NCBI GenBank assembly: GCA_963718375.1
Contig: CAVQZD010000005.1
Span: 558,001-622,000 of the forward strand
Direction of reading: 5' to 3'
From: RBG-16-64-13 sp963718375
GTDB taxonomy: Bacteria > Actinomycetota > Thermoleophilia > RBG-16-64-13
Length of the DNA stretch: 64,000 bases
The notes under the pieces are model-generated. The model did no database searches. It saw only the letters and a program-made list of their open reading frames with translations, and had not been told where the DNA came from. Positions within the stretch are counted from its first letter, which is position 1. Every line of letters starts with the position of its first letter. The position numbers and the translations under genes are program-made. Below are positions 1-9,374 of this stretch, one piece after another.

Positions 1-545
1 CGTGCAACTTCTGACTGCGAAGCAGGCGACTCGGAGGCGAACATTCCGGTCTTTCCCGCCTCCCAGTCCTGCAAAGAGTGCACAAGTAACGGAAGCCGCT
101 CGATCACTTCGTCGATCAGATCGACATCGATGCGCAAGCCCTTCGTGGTCCAGCCAGTGAACTTCTCGCTCTCAACATACTTGCGCACATCAAGACACTG
201 CTGCCGCGCACCCTCTGGTTCAATGATCTGGACAACCCACGTTGAGCCCTTTCCCTCTCCAGGAATTCGCGCTACTTCGAGCGGTGGCACAAGCCTCCCG
301 CTTTCAAGTTCTTCCGGCAATGAACTGAGTGCCTTGCCAAGCTCTTTGAGCTGGCTGAGAGTCATGTCAAGCCCGGACTTCGTGGGGCCCGAGTATTTGG
401 GCGTGTCGATATATATGCGAATGCTCCCGAACCGTCGATTGCGGAAGCTGTGCGCATAGAACAGTAGCTCTTTAGTGTCGGTCAGTTGAAGCGTCGCGAC
501 AACCTGTTGCTCCTCCTGGGGTTCCATGAAGGCTGGTTCGCTCAT
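1..545 (-). CDS. Partial C-terminally cut protein, possible PC4/p15-like domain, last gene of the restriction-like operon
   Basis: The reverse strand is open without a stop from an ATG at 545 to the window edge (about 181 codons; C-terminus outside). The ATG overlaps the TGA of the upstream methylase gene (ATGA), so the two are translationally coupled. Residues of about 30-75 (FRNRRFGSIRIYID, then a GLDMTLSQLKELGKAL stretch) look like the beta-strand plus helix pattern of the PC4/p15 transcription-coactivator fold, a single-stranded-DNA-binding domain; this is a weak similarity judged by eye. No catalytic motif is visible. Context suggests an accessory DNA-binding subunit of the operon. The existence of the gene is well supported; its function is not. 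Confidence 0.7.
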   Translation of the reverse strand, partial: MSEPAFMEPQEEQQVVATLQLTDTKELLFYAHSFRNRRFGSIRIYIDTPKYSGPTKSGLDMTLSQLKELGKALSSLPEELESGRLVPPLEVARIPGEGKGSTWVVQIIEPEGARQQCLDVRKYVESEKFTGWTTKGLRIDVDLIDEVIERLPLLVHSLQDWEAGKTGMFASESPASQSEVA

Positions 546-3500
546 CGCACCTCGCCACCTTCATCGGATGCCAGAAACGCCCCCGGCCAGCCGCCGTGTT
601 CGTCAATAACCCTGTCGATCTCCCCCATGATGCGAATGGTCTCGCTGATGGCAACGACGATCTTTTGATAGTGAGCGATGTCCTCTTCTGACAATGTGCG
701 GCCCTTACGATCCTTGAGCCATTTCTCACAGACCTGGTAGCCGCCAATCCTAAACCCCCATACCTCTGCTGGCACCCCATTAAAGCAGACGGCAGAGGAC
801 GAATGGCTTCCCGAACTACCTCTGGGTCCCGCGTTTATCCGAACTACATCGTCCTCCCACTGGACCCCTACCACCTCCGGGTTTGGCGGCCCCTGATAAG
901 TCGCAACGGTATTCTCCAGCAATGGAGACTCCATCAGGTGAAGAGGGACAAGCGAAGATCCCAGAGCGATAAGTGATTCTGCAAGACTTGTACTGCCCGC
1001 CACCGGCACTCTCGGAAAGTCCATCCTCAGGTATTCAAGGTAGCGTTTCCTATAGTTGGGGGAGTGCATCACAGCATACACATAGTAGAGAACTCTGGAT
1101 TCTACCTCTGGGTCAGTAGCCACAAAGCCAAGCACCCCGGGCCGGTAGTTGGAGCAGCCACAGATCAGATCCATGGCACCTTCGTCCCTGGGGGGCCGAG
1201 CTGGGAATGCGTAGCAGTTGACTGAACTGGTGTTCGACAAGAAGATCACATCAGGGAATTGCCTTGTCACGAAGACATGCGCGAACGACGCATCCTTGAC
1301 GAGTTTCGTGGCAAGCAATACGGGAGAGCCGTCGAGGCACGCCTTGAGTCGCACCAATGGACGAGTCCAAATCCTCGAGTCGTAGTACGCATATCGAAGA
1401 TCGAAAGGACGATAGGCGTAGGGACGCACGAGGTCATCATCAAACTCCATGGGGGCAAGAGCAGCTAGCTTTCTGCCCGCCTCCGTAAGCCTGCTGCGAG
1501 CAGCAGGCTCCGACATGAGTCGGATAGATCCAACAAGCTTCGGGATCACTTCGGGCCTGCTGATGGCAACAAGAAGCTTGTCATCCCCCGGCTTCCCGCC
1601 CACACTCTGGAACGGCATGACATCTGTGAGACTGGGCCATGTCTCATACTCAGAGCGACCTCCAACCTGCGGCACCATCAAGTAGTACGGCGGCACAGGA
1701 TTCAGCCGGACGTAGTCCACATCCCCTCGAACAAGATGCTCGAACTTCTGCTCTCTGCTACCCACCAACTCTGCGTATCTCGCGCCGACCGCCTTCCCGC
1801 CCACAACTGTCAGCGAAATAGCGACACCTTGCTGAATGTCGAAGACATTCTGGTCCCCGACCCCTGCTGCGCCAAGAAAGTCGACCTTCTGGCTGCCGTG
1901 CAGATTCAGCAAGGCAATCGAGCTACTTCGATCAAGCATGACCGCGCGAATGCCCCTGTGGATTCTGCCTGACAGGAAGGAGTTGTTGGTAATCAATCCA
2001 ACCAAACCAACAGTCGAGCGACCTATGATCTCCTGCGTCAGGCCCAAGAACTTGATGTAGTCGTCCGAAAGAGGCTGGATGTTCTTCTCGTCGCGAACGA
2101 GATCCTTGTATGACCGAACCAAGGCTTCAGCGTGTTCGCCTGAGTTGACTGAGGAGCGAGCGTACGGAGGATTTCCAAGCACCACGGTGAAACGGTGCTT
2201 GCGTTTTACGCAATTCACCGCCGCCGCTTCCTCTGCGAGGGCGGGCAGAAAATCGAGCCTTAGCTGCCCACTATTTGGCGGCTCAAGTGCGTTCGTCAAG
2301 TACACACTCGCACGTTCTGTGCTTTCGAAGTTGTAGCCACTTTCGTAGAGCTTGAGGCCGATCTTGAGATGCGCAATCGCGTATGGGGCCATTAGCAGCT
2401 CGTAGCCGTGCAAGCGCGGCAGCAGGTGCTTTGGAACATACTCGTTCCAGCTGCTTTGGATGGTCTCCTCACTCTGCCCCTGGCCCGTCCATTTCGTGAC
2501 CATCGTCCTGTGAATTTGTTCAATGACCTCAACCAGGAAAGTGCCGGTGCCGGTTGCCGGATCCAGGATCTGCACGAAGGCCTCGTCAGCACCCACGCCG
2601 TCCGGAATTTCCATCCCGTGGTTGCGACTGGCCATCTCGCCCCAGGTACTAATGTCCGCAAGCCCGTCCTCGAGCCCATATTCAACACGCAGGGCTTCAT
2701 CCACTGAGCGAACAATGTACGAAACCACCGGGCGTGGAGTGTAGAAGACTCCGCGACTGATCTTCTGCGCCTTGTCATATGCATCAAGGAAATCCTCGTA
2801 GAAACGAATGACTGGGTCATCCTCGGGATTGCGATCCCCAAAATCAACCAACACGGCCTCCATGTTGGCGTCATCAAGTAGTTCCACAACTTCAGCCACA
2901 CCCAACTCATCAAAGTCAATGCCGCCTGATGTTCCCGGCCGTCTCACTGGATTCAGAAAGACTGTCAGAAGTTCAGCGAGCAGCGGATTTGTGCGCATGT
3001 GAGCAGAGAGATGGTCGGTCGTACGGGCGTTGGGATCAGTCATCCTCGCGGACAGCAAGCCATACGCGATAGTCTGCGCGTACATGTCAGCAAAACCCTC
3101 TTCGTCCAAGTCGTGAACCAGAGCATCCCGAAATGCCTTGAGCAACTTGGTCAACGAACCATCCGCTGTCTCCACTGAGAGAGCGCTACTGATGCGCTGG
3201 CGGATAACGCGTGCAAGCTCGGCCAAGCGAATGGAGAGATCCCTGGATGTGGTGATCTCCTCCCTGTGACGCTCCGTAAAGGCAGTTCGCCAGCTTCCAC
3301 GCCAAGCCTCCGAGTCGCTTTCGTTATCTGGCCATCGCAGGCTCGTAGTCAGTTTGTCGGCAACACGGTCAAGATGTAGTGGCGTATCGAGGTTGTCCCA
3401 ACCCAGCACCTTGAGGGTCGGCAGATCACCTTTCCCGGAATCCTCTGAAAAATGTGCAAATGTGATTCGACGCTCCCGTTGCTCCCCGTAGCTGGATATG

Positions 3501-3856
3501 AACAGGAGATCGTCGAGCGCCCATGCGGCGCGCTCGGACTGATTGGCAGAAGCTCTATTCTTGAGCACAACTCGGCTAAGGATCCTTCGCAGAGCAACCA
3601 CGGGAAGCTGCTTCGATTCGAACTCGACGAAGAAGATGCCCCAGGGCTGGCTCGCAGACAGAGGTCGAAGGCGCTTTATCTCCTGGATCTTCGCAGCGCT
3701 CTTCTCGTCGATCCCGAGCTCTTCGGCTGAGTACTCGAAGGTCAGCCCCTCGAAGTCCTCCGTGTCGATAGGCCAATCGAGCTCATCGCGCAAATACTCA
3801 ACGAGAGAAGGGAAAGTGTTTATGGCTCTGAGTTGCTCTCGATTGTCGAGGGTCAC
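542..3856 (-). CDS. Adenine-specific DNA methyltransferase with C-terminal target-recognition domain (type ISP/IIG-like, no nuclease)
   Basis: A 1104-residue protein with a GTG start 3 bp after the stop of the helicase gene. Residues 1-360 are helical and resemble the coupler region of single-chain restriction-modification enzymes. SAM motif I is at 432-440 (DPATGTGTF) and the gamma-class N6-adenine catalytic motif NPPY is at 562-565. A segment before it (QKISRGVFYTPRPVVSYIV) is typical of Eco57I/LlaBIII-like methylases. About 650-1060 fits a type ISP specificity domain. It should methylate adenine at a recognised site. I see no PD-(D/E)XK nuclease or helicase motif in this chain; those activities are encoded by the next gene upstream, so this looks like an ISP-type enzyme split into subunits. 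It is coupled downstream to a gene starting at 545. Confidence 0.85.
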   Translation of the reverse strand: MTLDNREQLRAINTFPSLVEYLRDELDWPIDTEDFEGLTFEYSAEELGIDEKSAAKIQEIKRLRPLSASQPWGIFFVEFESKQLPVVALRRILSRVVLKNRASANQSERAAWALDDLLFISSYGEQRERRITFAHFSEDSGKGDLPTLKVLGWDNLDTPLHLDRVADKLTTSLRWPDNESDSEAWRGSWRTAFTERHREEITTSRDLSIRLAELARVIRQRISSALSVETADGSLTKLLKAFRDALVHDLDEEGFADMYAQTIAYGLLSARMTDPNARTTDHLSAHMRTNPLLAELLTVFLNPVRRPGTSGGIDFDELGVAEVVELLDDANMEAVLVDFGDRNPEDDPVIRFYEDFLDAYDKAQKISRGVFYTPRPVVSYIVRSVDEALRVEYGLEDGLADISTWGEMASRNHGMEIPDGVGADEAFVQILDPATGTGTFLVEVIEQIHRTMVTKWTGQGQSEETIQSSWNEYVPKHLLPRLHGYELLMAPYAIAHLKIGLKLYESGYNFESTERASVYLTNALEPPNSGQLRLDFLPALAEEAAAVNCVKRKHRFTVVLGNPPYARSSVNSGEHAEALVRSYKDLVRDEKNIQPLSDDYIKFLGLTQEIIGRSTVGLVGLITNNSFLSGRIHRGIRAVMLDRSSSIALLNLHGSQKVDFLGAAGVGDQNVFDIQQGVAISLTVVGGKAVGARYAELVGSREQKFEHLVRGDVDYVRLNPVPPYYLMVPQVGGRSEYETWPSLTDVMPFQSVGGKPGDDKLLVAISRPEVIPKLVGSIRLMSEPAARSRLTEAGRKLAALAPMEFDDDLVRPYAYRPFDLRYAYYDSRIWTRPLVRLKACLDGSPVLLATKLVKDASFAHVFVTRQFPDVIFLSNTSSVNCYAFPARPPRDEGAMDLICGCSNYRPGVLGFVATDPEVESRVLYYVYAVMHSPNYRKRYLEYLRMDFPRVPVAGSTSLAESLIALGSSLVPLHLMESPLLENTVATYQGPPNPEVVGVQWEDDVVRINAGPRGSSGSHSSSAVCFNGVPAEVWGFRIGGYQVCEKWLKDRKGRTLSEEDIAHYQKIVVAISETIRIMGEIDRVIDEHGGWPGAFLASDEGGEVR

Positions 3857-3859
3857 TGG

Positions 3860-6800
3860 CTACTCACCACCAAGTTCCATCCAGCACTTCAGTGACGGCT
3901 TCGGAGCGTCGAGCGGCACGTCCAGTCGCTTGAGATAGGTGTTCTTGATGTGCCTAAGCACCTTGGACCGGATATCGACCAGCATGGTCCGATCCATGTC
4001 ACACTTCCTGGGAGTGCTCATCGTGGAACGAACCGATTCGATAATGTCGCTCGGCTCTTCTAGTACCTTGCCGCTATCCGCGTCATAGAGGTACCAGCGT
4101 GTGGTTCCGGCTTCGTTCGTGAACTCTCCCAGCTCCTTGTCCAGCGCGGGCAGTCCGTAACAGAAGAACACCCCGCGTGCACCTTTGGATGCCCGCTCGC
4201 GACCGCTGAAGATGGTGTTTGGCAGATCCGCGAGCATGTCTGCCAGCTCGGGATTGTCCTGCAGAAGCCCCTGGTACTCGAGATGCATCTCTTCCAAGGC
4301 AGTCTTGGTGCCTTCGTAGGCTTGGTTGAACTCCTTCAACGGACCGTAGGCGTCGTCGGGTCTGAAGAGCTTTCCACCTTCGATACCCAAGGTTTCGGAG
4401 ATGACGAGCGTCTTGTGAGTCACACGGGTGTAGAGGGTGAGAATCTGATTGAGTTCGTCTGGCGGTAGGAAGTTCCAGTACGTCACCTTGCCTCGGCACG
4501 GCACAAGTTCTGGGTGGTCAGTGGTCATGAGTGTCTCTATCTCGGGGTTCAGGCGCCGATCAACGCGGCCAATGCGCTGCATGAGCCGCACGGGGTTCCA
4601 GTGGATGTCGTAGTTGATGAGTCGACAGGCGTCTTGGAGGTTGAGACCCTCAGAGAGCACATCGGTTGAGATCAGCACTTTGATCTCGTCGACTCCTCTA
4701 TCGGCCAGCTCACCCGAGGTCGTACCGTTGTAGTAGGGAGAGAAGCGGCGGACGATTTCAGCTCGGTTCGTCTTGCTGCCGCTGTCTAGCTCTTCTAGCC
4801 CCTCGATGCCGGCCTCCTGCAGTTGCTGATATAGGTATCGAGCCGTGTCCGCAAACTCCGTGAAGACGATGACCTTCTGACCCTCCATGTCCTTGGAGGT
4901 GAGAAGACGGATGAGCTTCTTGAGCTTGTCATCATGCGCAGGCTTGAACTTGCGCGCCTCGTCAAGGAATTTCACCAGTTCGTTGAGATCTGAGTACGTA
5001 TCCTGAATCATCTGATCCACTGCGTAGTCATCTCGCGACAGCTTCTCTACATCCTCTAGAAGCTCTGGCGGAACGATGTCGTCCTCCTCGTCCTCCGGCT
5101 CTTCGCCCCAAAGTCCCAGCTGGCGATCGACCGCCCACTGGAGGATCTCGGCATTCTGTCTCTTCCAAAGGTTCAGGCGCTTCTTCTCGGGCTCTAGCTC
5201 GCTATGAACCTCCACGAATGCCAGCAGTTTCTGCATTAGGCGCTCACAAGACAACTCGAATGCTCGCACCGAGCTCTCGAAGCGCTTGAGGAACAGCGTT
5301 CGAATCAGGCCAACCACAGCCTTCTGGCGGTTCTCCTCAAAGGGATCGACAGAATCGTCGTCTCCGCCGTAGTAGTAGAGTGGGTAGTAGACCGAGAGAA
5401 TGAAGAGGGGATTGCTCTTCTCAAACGCCTGCTCAATCACGTCCAGCAAGCGGCCGTAGGTCTGCCTTATGGAGTACTCAGCCACCTGAGGAGCTCGACG
5501 CTCGGGAAACACCGCGGACTGGCCACCTTCACGCTCCTGGCTCTCCCTTGCGTAGGCGCGACTGCGCTGGACCACCAAGTTCTGGAACACCTGGTCGCGC
5601 CCAAGAACGTCCTGGACCGTAGAGATGTTCTCCCCAAGATCGGCACCATCCTGGCCCAATTGCTGCCTGAGAGCCTTCTCCATCTTGTTGAAGTGCGCGG
5701 TCAGGTTGTTGACGCCAAGTGTGCGTGCGAAGTGCGCATCATCCTTGCGCGTGAAGAGCTCGGCCATGTGACGAAAGTCTGTGAGCCGGTTGTTGATGGG
5801 AGTAGCCGTAAGCATGAAGAGCGCCTTGGGGCGCTCCGACTGATCGAGAATGTCGTAGAGATCGTAGTAGCGAGACTTCTTCTTGCCATCGGCCGTGTCG
5901 GCGATACGCCCAGGGTTGCGGAAATGATGGGCCTCGTCGATGATCACCGCGTCGGCCAACTCGGAGATGCGCCGGAACCGCTCAGGAAAGTCTCCACCCC
6001 TACTGAGATCGGTGTGACTGAAGACAGCCAGGTTGCTGAAGTCGGCCGTTCCCTCGATGCCACCGATGTGTGCGAGGTAGCTGCGCAGGTGCGGCTCCCA
6101 GACACCCTCCTTTGCACCCTTCGGTGCAAACAGAACCACGCGCTTGCCCTCATGCATGACCAGCCGCTCAATGAGCATCAACCCTACGAACGTCTTGCCC
6201 AGGCCGACCCCGTCGCACAAGAACGCGCCTCCATGTTGGCGGGCGATCTTCATCAGAGCCCAGTACGCTTCCTTCTGATAGCGATCGAGCTTGGAGAACA
6301 TGTGCGAGCGGCTCTCTTCCCACTCGCTCGCGGTGATCTCATGCCCCCGGAAGAACTCGTGAAGCGCCTTGGCGTAGACCTCAAACGGCGTGTAGGCCTT
6401 TGTGTGACGAGAGACCAGAGCGACGATGTCCTCGGTGACGTCTACAGCATCCTTCCAGTGATCCTCGAACCACTGTTGAAGCTGGGCCACCTCTTGGCCG
6501 CTCTGGACCTGGATGTTGAGCTCGATGTTCTCGGTGAGGCCCGGCAAGGTGAAGTTGCTTGAACCCACAAGGGCGCGCGAGCCCACCACGTCTAGCTTGG
6601 CGTGTGTGATGTATCCCTTGGCATGAAACTTGTGCTTGTTGTAGACCTTGCACTCAATCTGACCCGACTTGAGCGCCTCGATGACGGCCGGCGCGCCCTC
6701 TAGGAAGGGATTGTCATCCTTTGCGTCATCAAGACTGCGGTCGAGCTCCTGTTCGGCCCGATTCTTGACCGCCTCGAGGAGCGCCCTCTTGGTGCGCTGG

Positions 6801-7057
6801 GTAGTCTCGTCCCCCATGAGGACTCTGATCTTCTCGAGGTTCTGCCAGTTGCCGTCCAGCGCCAGAAGCGAGCCAATCTCGAAGTAGCCTGTGGCGATGT
6901 CAAACGCTCGGGCGACTTGCGTCCACTCCTCGAGATAGCGCAGCCCTGTCCAACCTGAAACGCTATTGTCGACAATGAGAAGATCCCCGCCCTTTGGCTC
7001 AGCGGTCATCGGGCCTCCGGGGTGTGCGGCGCCAGACGAAGGCGCCGAGGGCGTCAT
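3860..7057 (-). CDS. PLD-like nuclease / SNF2-family helicase fusion
   Basis: A 1065-residue protein. Residues 25-215 form a phospholipase-D-like domain with HKFHAK at 142-147 and VGSSNFT at 164-170; the usual Asp of the HKD motif is not at the standard spacing. The helicase core follows: Walker A GVGLGKT at 283-289, DEAH at 375-378, a TATP motif III, and a C-terminal helicase lobe with a GRVDR motif VI. The protein should translocate on duplex DNA, and the PLD domain may cut it. The ATG overlaps the TGA of the SRA-like gene (ATGA); an internal ATG at codon 17 is an alternative. PLD and SNF2 modules also occur in DISARM, but as separate proteins; I do not see the other DISARM components here. 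Likely the translocase and nuclease of the operon. Confidence 0.88.
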   Translation of the reverse strand: MTPSAPSSGAAHPGGPMTAEPKGGDLLIVDNSVSGWTGLRYLEEWTQVARAFDIATGYFEIGSLLALDGNWQNLEKIRVLMGDETTQRTKRALLEAVKNRAEQELDRSLDDAKDDNPFLEGAPAVIEALKSGQIECKVYNKHKFHAKGYITHAKLDVVGSRALVGSSNFTLPGLTENIELNIQVQSGQEVAQLQQWFEDHWKDAVDVTEDIVALVSRHTKAYTPFEVYAKALHEFFRGHEITASEWEESRSHMFSKLDRYQKEAYWALMKIARQHGGAFLCDGVGLGKTFVGLMLIERLVMHEGKRVVLFAPKGAKEGVWEPHLRSYLAHIGGIEGTADFSNLAVFSHTDLSRGGDFPERFRRISELADAVIIDEAHHFRNPGRIADTADGKKKSRYYDLYDILDQSERPKALFMLTATPINNRLTDFRHMAELFTRKDDAHFARTLGVNNLTAHFNKMEKALRQQLGQDGADLGENISTVQDVLGRDQVFQNLVVQRSRAYARESQEREGGQSAVFPERRAPQVAEYSIRQTYGRLLDVIEQAFEKSNPLFILSVYYPLYYYGGDDDSVDPFEENRQKAVVGLIRTLFLKRFESSVRAFELSCERLMQKLLAFVEVHSELEPEKKRLNLWKRQNAEILQWAVDRQLGLWGEEPEDEEDDIVPPELLEDVEKLSRDDYAVDQMIQDTYSDLNELVKFLDEARKFKPAHDDKLKKLIRLLTSKDMEGQKVIVFTEFADTARYLYQQLQEAGIEGLEELDSGSKTNRAEIVRRFSPYYNGTTSGELADRGVDEIKVLISTDVLSEGLNLQDACRLINYDIHWNPVRLMQRIGRVDRRLNPEIETLMTTDHPELVPCRGKVTYWNFLPPDELNQILTLYTRVTHKTLVISETLGIEGGKLFRPDDAYGPLKEFNQAYEGTKTALEEMHLEYQGLLQDNPELADMLADLPNTIFSGRERASKGARGVFFCYGLPALDKELGEFTNEAGTTRWYLYDADSGKVLEEPSDIIESVRSTMSTPRKCDMDRTMLVDIRSKVLRHIKNTYLKRLDVPLDAPKPSLKCWMELGGE

Positions 7058-7671
7058 TCATGGCGCACCAACCTGCGTAACCAAGAGATAGTGCGAGCCC
7101 ACCAGCCCTGTCGATCGGGCGCAGGTGCAGATGCGCTTGGAGCCACGGAGAGTTCTAGCTGTGGTCCATTGTCGACGCTGCCCACTCCGAGAGGGAAGAC
7201 CCACACACGGCGCTCGTTGTCGTCCGCGTCGGCTTGCTGCTCCGCGTAGGGTGCGCCGATCAGATGAACCGGACCAGCATACACATAGTGGTTCGGCTCC
7301 GGATTCTCGAAGAGGAATACGGCGACCCCGTTGGTGTCGGACTCCGCCAAAGTCTTGTTCTGCGCGTAGTCCAGTTCCTGGTCCCCCACCAGGCCCATGC
7401 CAGTGTAGTGCAGGACCTTGCCGTCCCAGCGGTCGTAGTACGTGCCGCCTGAGCCCTTGCTGATGAGAATGAGAGAGTTGGTCCGACGAGCCCGTCGCAT
7501 GCCACCTTGGCCGCTGCACTTGAAGACCTGCTGGAGCTGGTCGTTGGGAACAACCTGGCCCTCGCGCAGACCGGGGTCAAACTTGGTCAACAGTAATCCT
7601 CCCCCACCGGATGGCACAGCTTGGAGGCGATTGGCCACGGAAACCTCGGCCTCAACACCTAGCTTCACCAT
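7054..7671 (-). CDS. SRA/YDG-like modified-DNA reader domain protein
   Basis: A 205-residue protein and first gene of the leftward operon. The core, roughly residues 48-165, contains GGMRRARRTNSLILIS, YYDRWDG, LHYTGMG and KTLAESDTNGV. I recognise this pattern from N-terminal SRA/PUA-like domains that precede HNH nucleases in modification-dependent restriction proteins, where the domain binds modified bases or flips them out. No HNH motif is present, so this is the reader domain alone. A basic C-terminal tail with WARTISWLRRLVRHE follows. It is ATGA-coupled to the helicase-nuclease gene, so the operon begins with a recognition subunit. The family assignment is from memory of motifs; the exact ligand is unknown. 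Confidence 0.6.
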   Translation of the reverse strand: MVKLGVEAEVSVANRLQAVPSGGGGLLLTKFDPGLREGQVVPNDQLQQVFKCSGQGGMRRARRTNSLILISKGSGGTYYDRWDGKVLHYTGMGLVGDQELDYAQNKTLAESDTNGVAVFLFENPEPNHYVYAGPVHLIGAPYAEQQADADDNERRVWVFPLGVGSVDNGPQLELSVAPSASAPAPDRQGWWARTISWLRRLVRHE

Positions 7672-7790
7672 CCTACAACTTTGGGTGGATAGACAGAAGG
7701 TGGTTCCAGAGAAGTGCTGCCACAGCTTGCGGTGAAGAGCCGCCGACCGGCTGGGCCGCAGAAATAGGAATCATATTCATACTCCAATCG

Positions 7791-7820
7791 TTGACCGCTA
7801 TGCACGATTGGTGTTATAGT
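7791..7820 (+). promoter_or_regulatory. Sigma-70-type promoter for the HTH gene at 7859
   Basis: TTGACC (7791-7796), an 18-bp spacer and TATAGT (7815-7820) lie about 40 bp upstream of the ATG, followed by a GGAGG ribosome binding site at 7847-7851. The region lies between divergent genes, so it may also be the site where the HTH protein controls the leftward operon. Confidence 0.6.
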
Positions 7821-7858
7821 CGCGCCGTCAACAGAACCGACCCGTAGGAGGCGCCGCA

Positions 7859-8872
7859 ATGTCACCGTTCCTCCCAGACTCTGTGCGTGAACTGTTCGCC
7901 GACGCCCTCGAGCGCGTCCCACGTCCCCTTGACAGAGACGTAATCGCGAAGACCTTCCAAGTCATAGAGGGAGACTCAGCACTTAGAACCAGATATGAGC
8001 AGGAGTGCGCTGCCTACGGTAGCGCTTGGACAGTGAACAAGTTCGGTGGCATGGCTGTGCGCGATCTTCTAGGTTGGGACAAGGAGACCGGTAACTCCCC
8101 CCTGGCTCTTCGGTACACGCGGCTGACCAAGACGTACACCAGGCTGATCCCACCAGACGAAACACAGCGGCAGGTCCATACAAATAGCACAACTACCGAA
8201 GGGCCGGATTCCGTTGACGATGCCGAAGACAAGGATACTTACGATGGTCTGGAGGAGTATCCGGAGATCCAGGAGTGGGTGACTCTCTCTGAGGCCGCAA
8301 GAATGCTGGGCATGACCCGCGCCAATGTTCACAAGAAAGTAGTACAGCGAGACTTCAAGAGCACGCACAGACTAGGTGGAGGGGAGCATCCCTACTTGGT
8401 TCTGCTGAAGAACGAGGTCGAGAGCATGAAGACCACGAGGGAAACGGCTCAGCAGCCGACCGGTGACAATCCATATCCTGGCAGTGGTACTCGCCCCCGT
8501 GGTGGCTCGTCAGGAAAGACCACCGTCGAGGAGTTCCTTTCACGGTGCTCTGATGCAGATCACGAGTACTTCGACCAACTGTTCCAAAGCCTTCGTGAAG
8601 CCCATCTCAAGTTCTGGATGGGTGAGAAGGGCTTCTCCATCGGCGGGATCATGTGGGGCTACCCTACTTTTGAATGCCGGCGTCATGGCCTCTACCTGCA
8701 GATGGAGCAGATTCCAAAAGCATACTTCAGCAAGGTACAAGGACTACTCAGCGTTGAGGCTGGGATCGAACCCGGTTCATCGATTGCTGGCAAGAACCCA
8801 CAATTCGCCACAGGCCAGTTGGCCGTGGGTACCGTGGTGCGGATCGTTGAGACCGCAATCGGGCGCAAGTAG
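7859..8872 (+). CDS. HTH-containing protein of unknown function, divergent from the restriction-like operon
   Basis: A 337-residue soluble protein with a GGAGG site 7 bp upstream of its ATG. Residues of about 135-195 (WVTLSEAARMLGMTRANVHK, then a short wing and a lysine-rich segment) form a helix-turn-helix of the excisionase/MerR-like kind. The first 100 residues and the C-terminal 110 residues have no motif I recognise; a linker rich in Pro, Gly and Ser (about 195-215) separates the HTH from the C-terminal domain. Its divergent position next to the SRA-helicase-methylase operon suggests a regulator or an accessory specificity protein. No enzymatic residues can be assigned. Confidence 0.7.
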   Translation: MSPFLPDSVRELFADALERVPRPLDRDVIAKTFQVIEGDSALRTRYEQECAAYGSAWTVNKFGGMAVRDLLGWDKETGNSPLALRYTRLTKTYTRLIPPDETQRQVHTNSTTTEGPDSVDDAEDKDTYDGLEEYPEIQEWVTLSEAARMLGMTRANVHKKVVQRDFKSTHRLGGGEHPYLVLLKNEVESMKTTRETAQQPTGDNPYPGSGTRPRGGSSGKTTVEEFLSRCSDADHEYFDQLFQSLREAHLKFWMGEKGFSIGGIMWGYPTFECRRHGLYLQMEQIPKAYFSKVQGLLSVEAGIEPGSSIAGKNPQFATGQLAVGTVVRIVETAIGRK

Positions 8873-8923
8873 TCGGAATAGCCAACCACAACGCCGATTG
8901 GCCAAACCAGCAAAGGAGCCGAG

Positions 8924-9208
8924 ATGTCAGCAAGCGCGGTGCCAGCAAGCGACCTGTCCATCATGCAGTACGCGGCGTCCATGCAGACTCTAGAAGGGGC
9001 GCAGTCCCTCGTTGAGACTCACGCAGCCGACTCGGGGGCGCGTCCTGGTCATGTGGTCCGCTACGTGATCGTCACGGAGTCGATCGTCGACGACGAGACT
9101 CGACGTATTGACGTTTTCGCCAAGGAATCCGACGGGTCTGGTCTCTACCATTGGGAGACGATGGGCTTCCTGGAGCATGCGCTGCAAACTGCCAAGAAGC
9201 GCGTGTAG
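8924..9208 (+). CDS. Small hypothetical protein
   Basis: A 94-residue acidic protein with a good AAAGGAG site upstream of its ATG, 51 bp after the HTH gene and therefore probably cotranscribed with it. The C-terminal half (VVRYVIVTESIVDDETRRID, then a WETMGFLEHAL segment) predicts alternating strands and a helix. I do not recognise a family. No signal peptide, transmembrane segment or metal ligand set is seen. Confidence 0.6.
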   Translation: MSASAVPASDLSIMQYAASMQTLEGAQSLVETHAADSGARPGHVVRYVIVTESIVDDETRRIDVFAKESDGSGLYHWETMGFLEHALQTAKKRV

Positions 9209-9374
9209 TGAACGACCGCCTAGGGCGAGCCCTACTCGTCTACGCCGCCCGTCAGAGCACGGGGCCGCCCCTCCCGTCCGCACGCCATGTCGCCGAAGCT
9301 CACACGAACCATGAACCTTCTACTATTATTGGCACGGACGACGCTTTGGGGTGACTTCAGACTTCGGAGGCGAC

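Noticed and set aside
5660..6562. 300-codon forward frame opposite the PLD-SNF2 gene
   Set aside because: Antisense to the helicase motifs; no start signal or motif.
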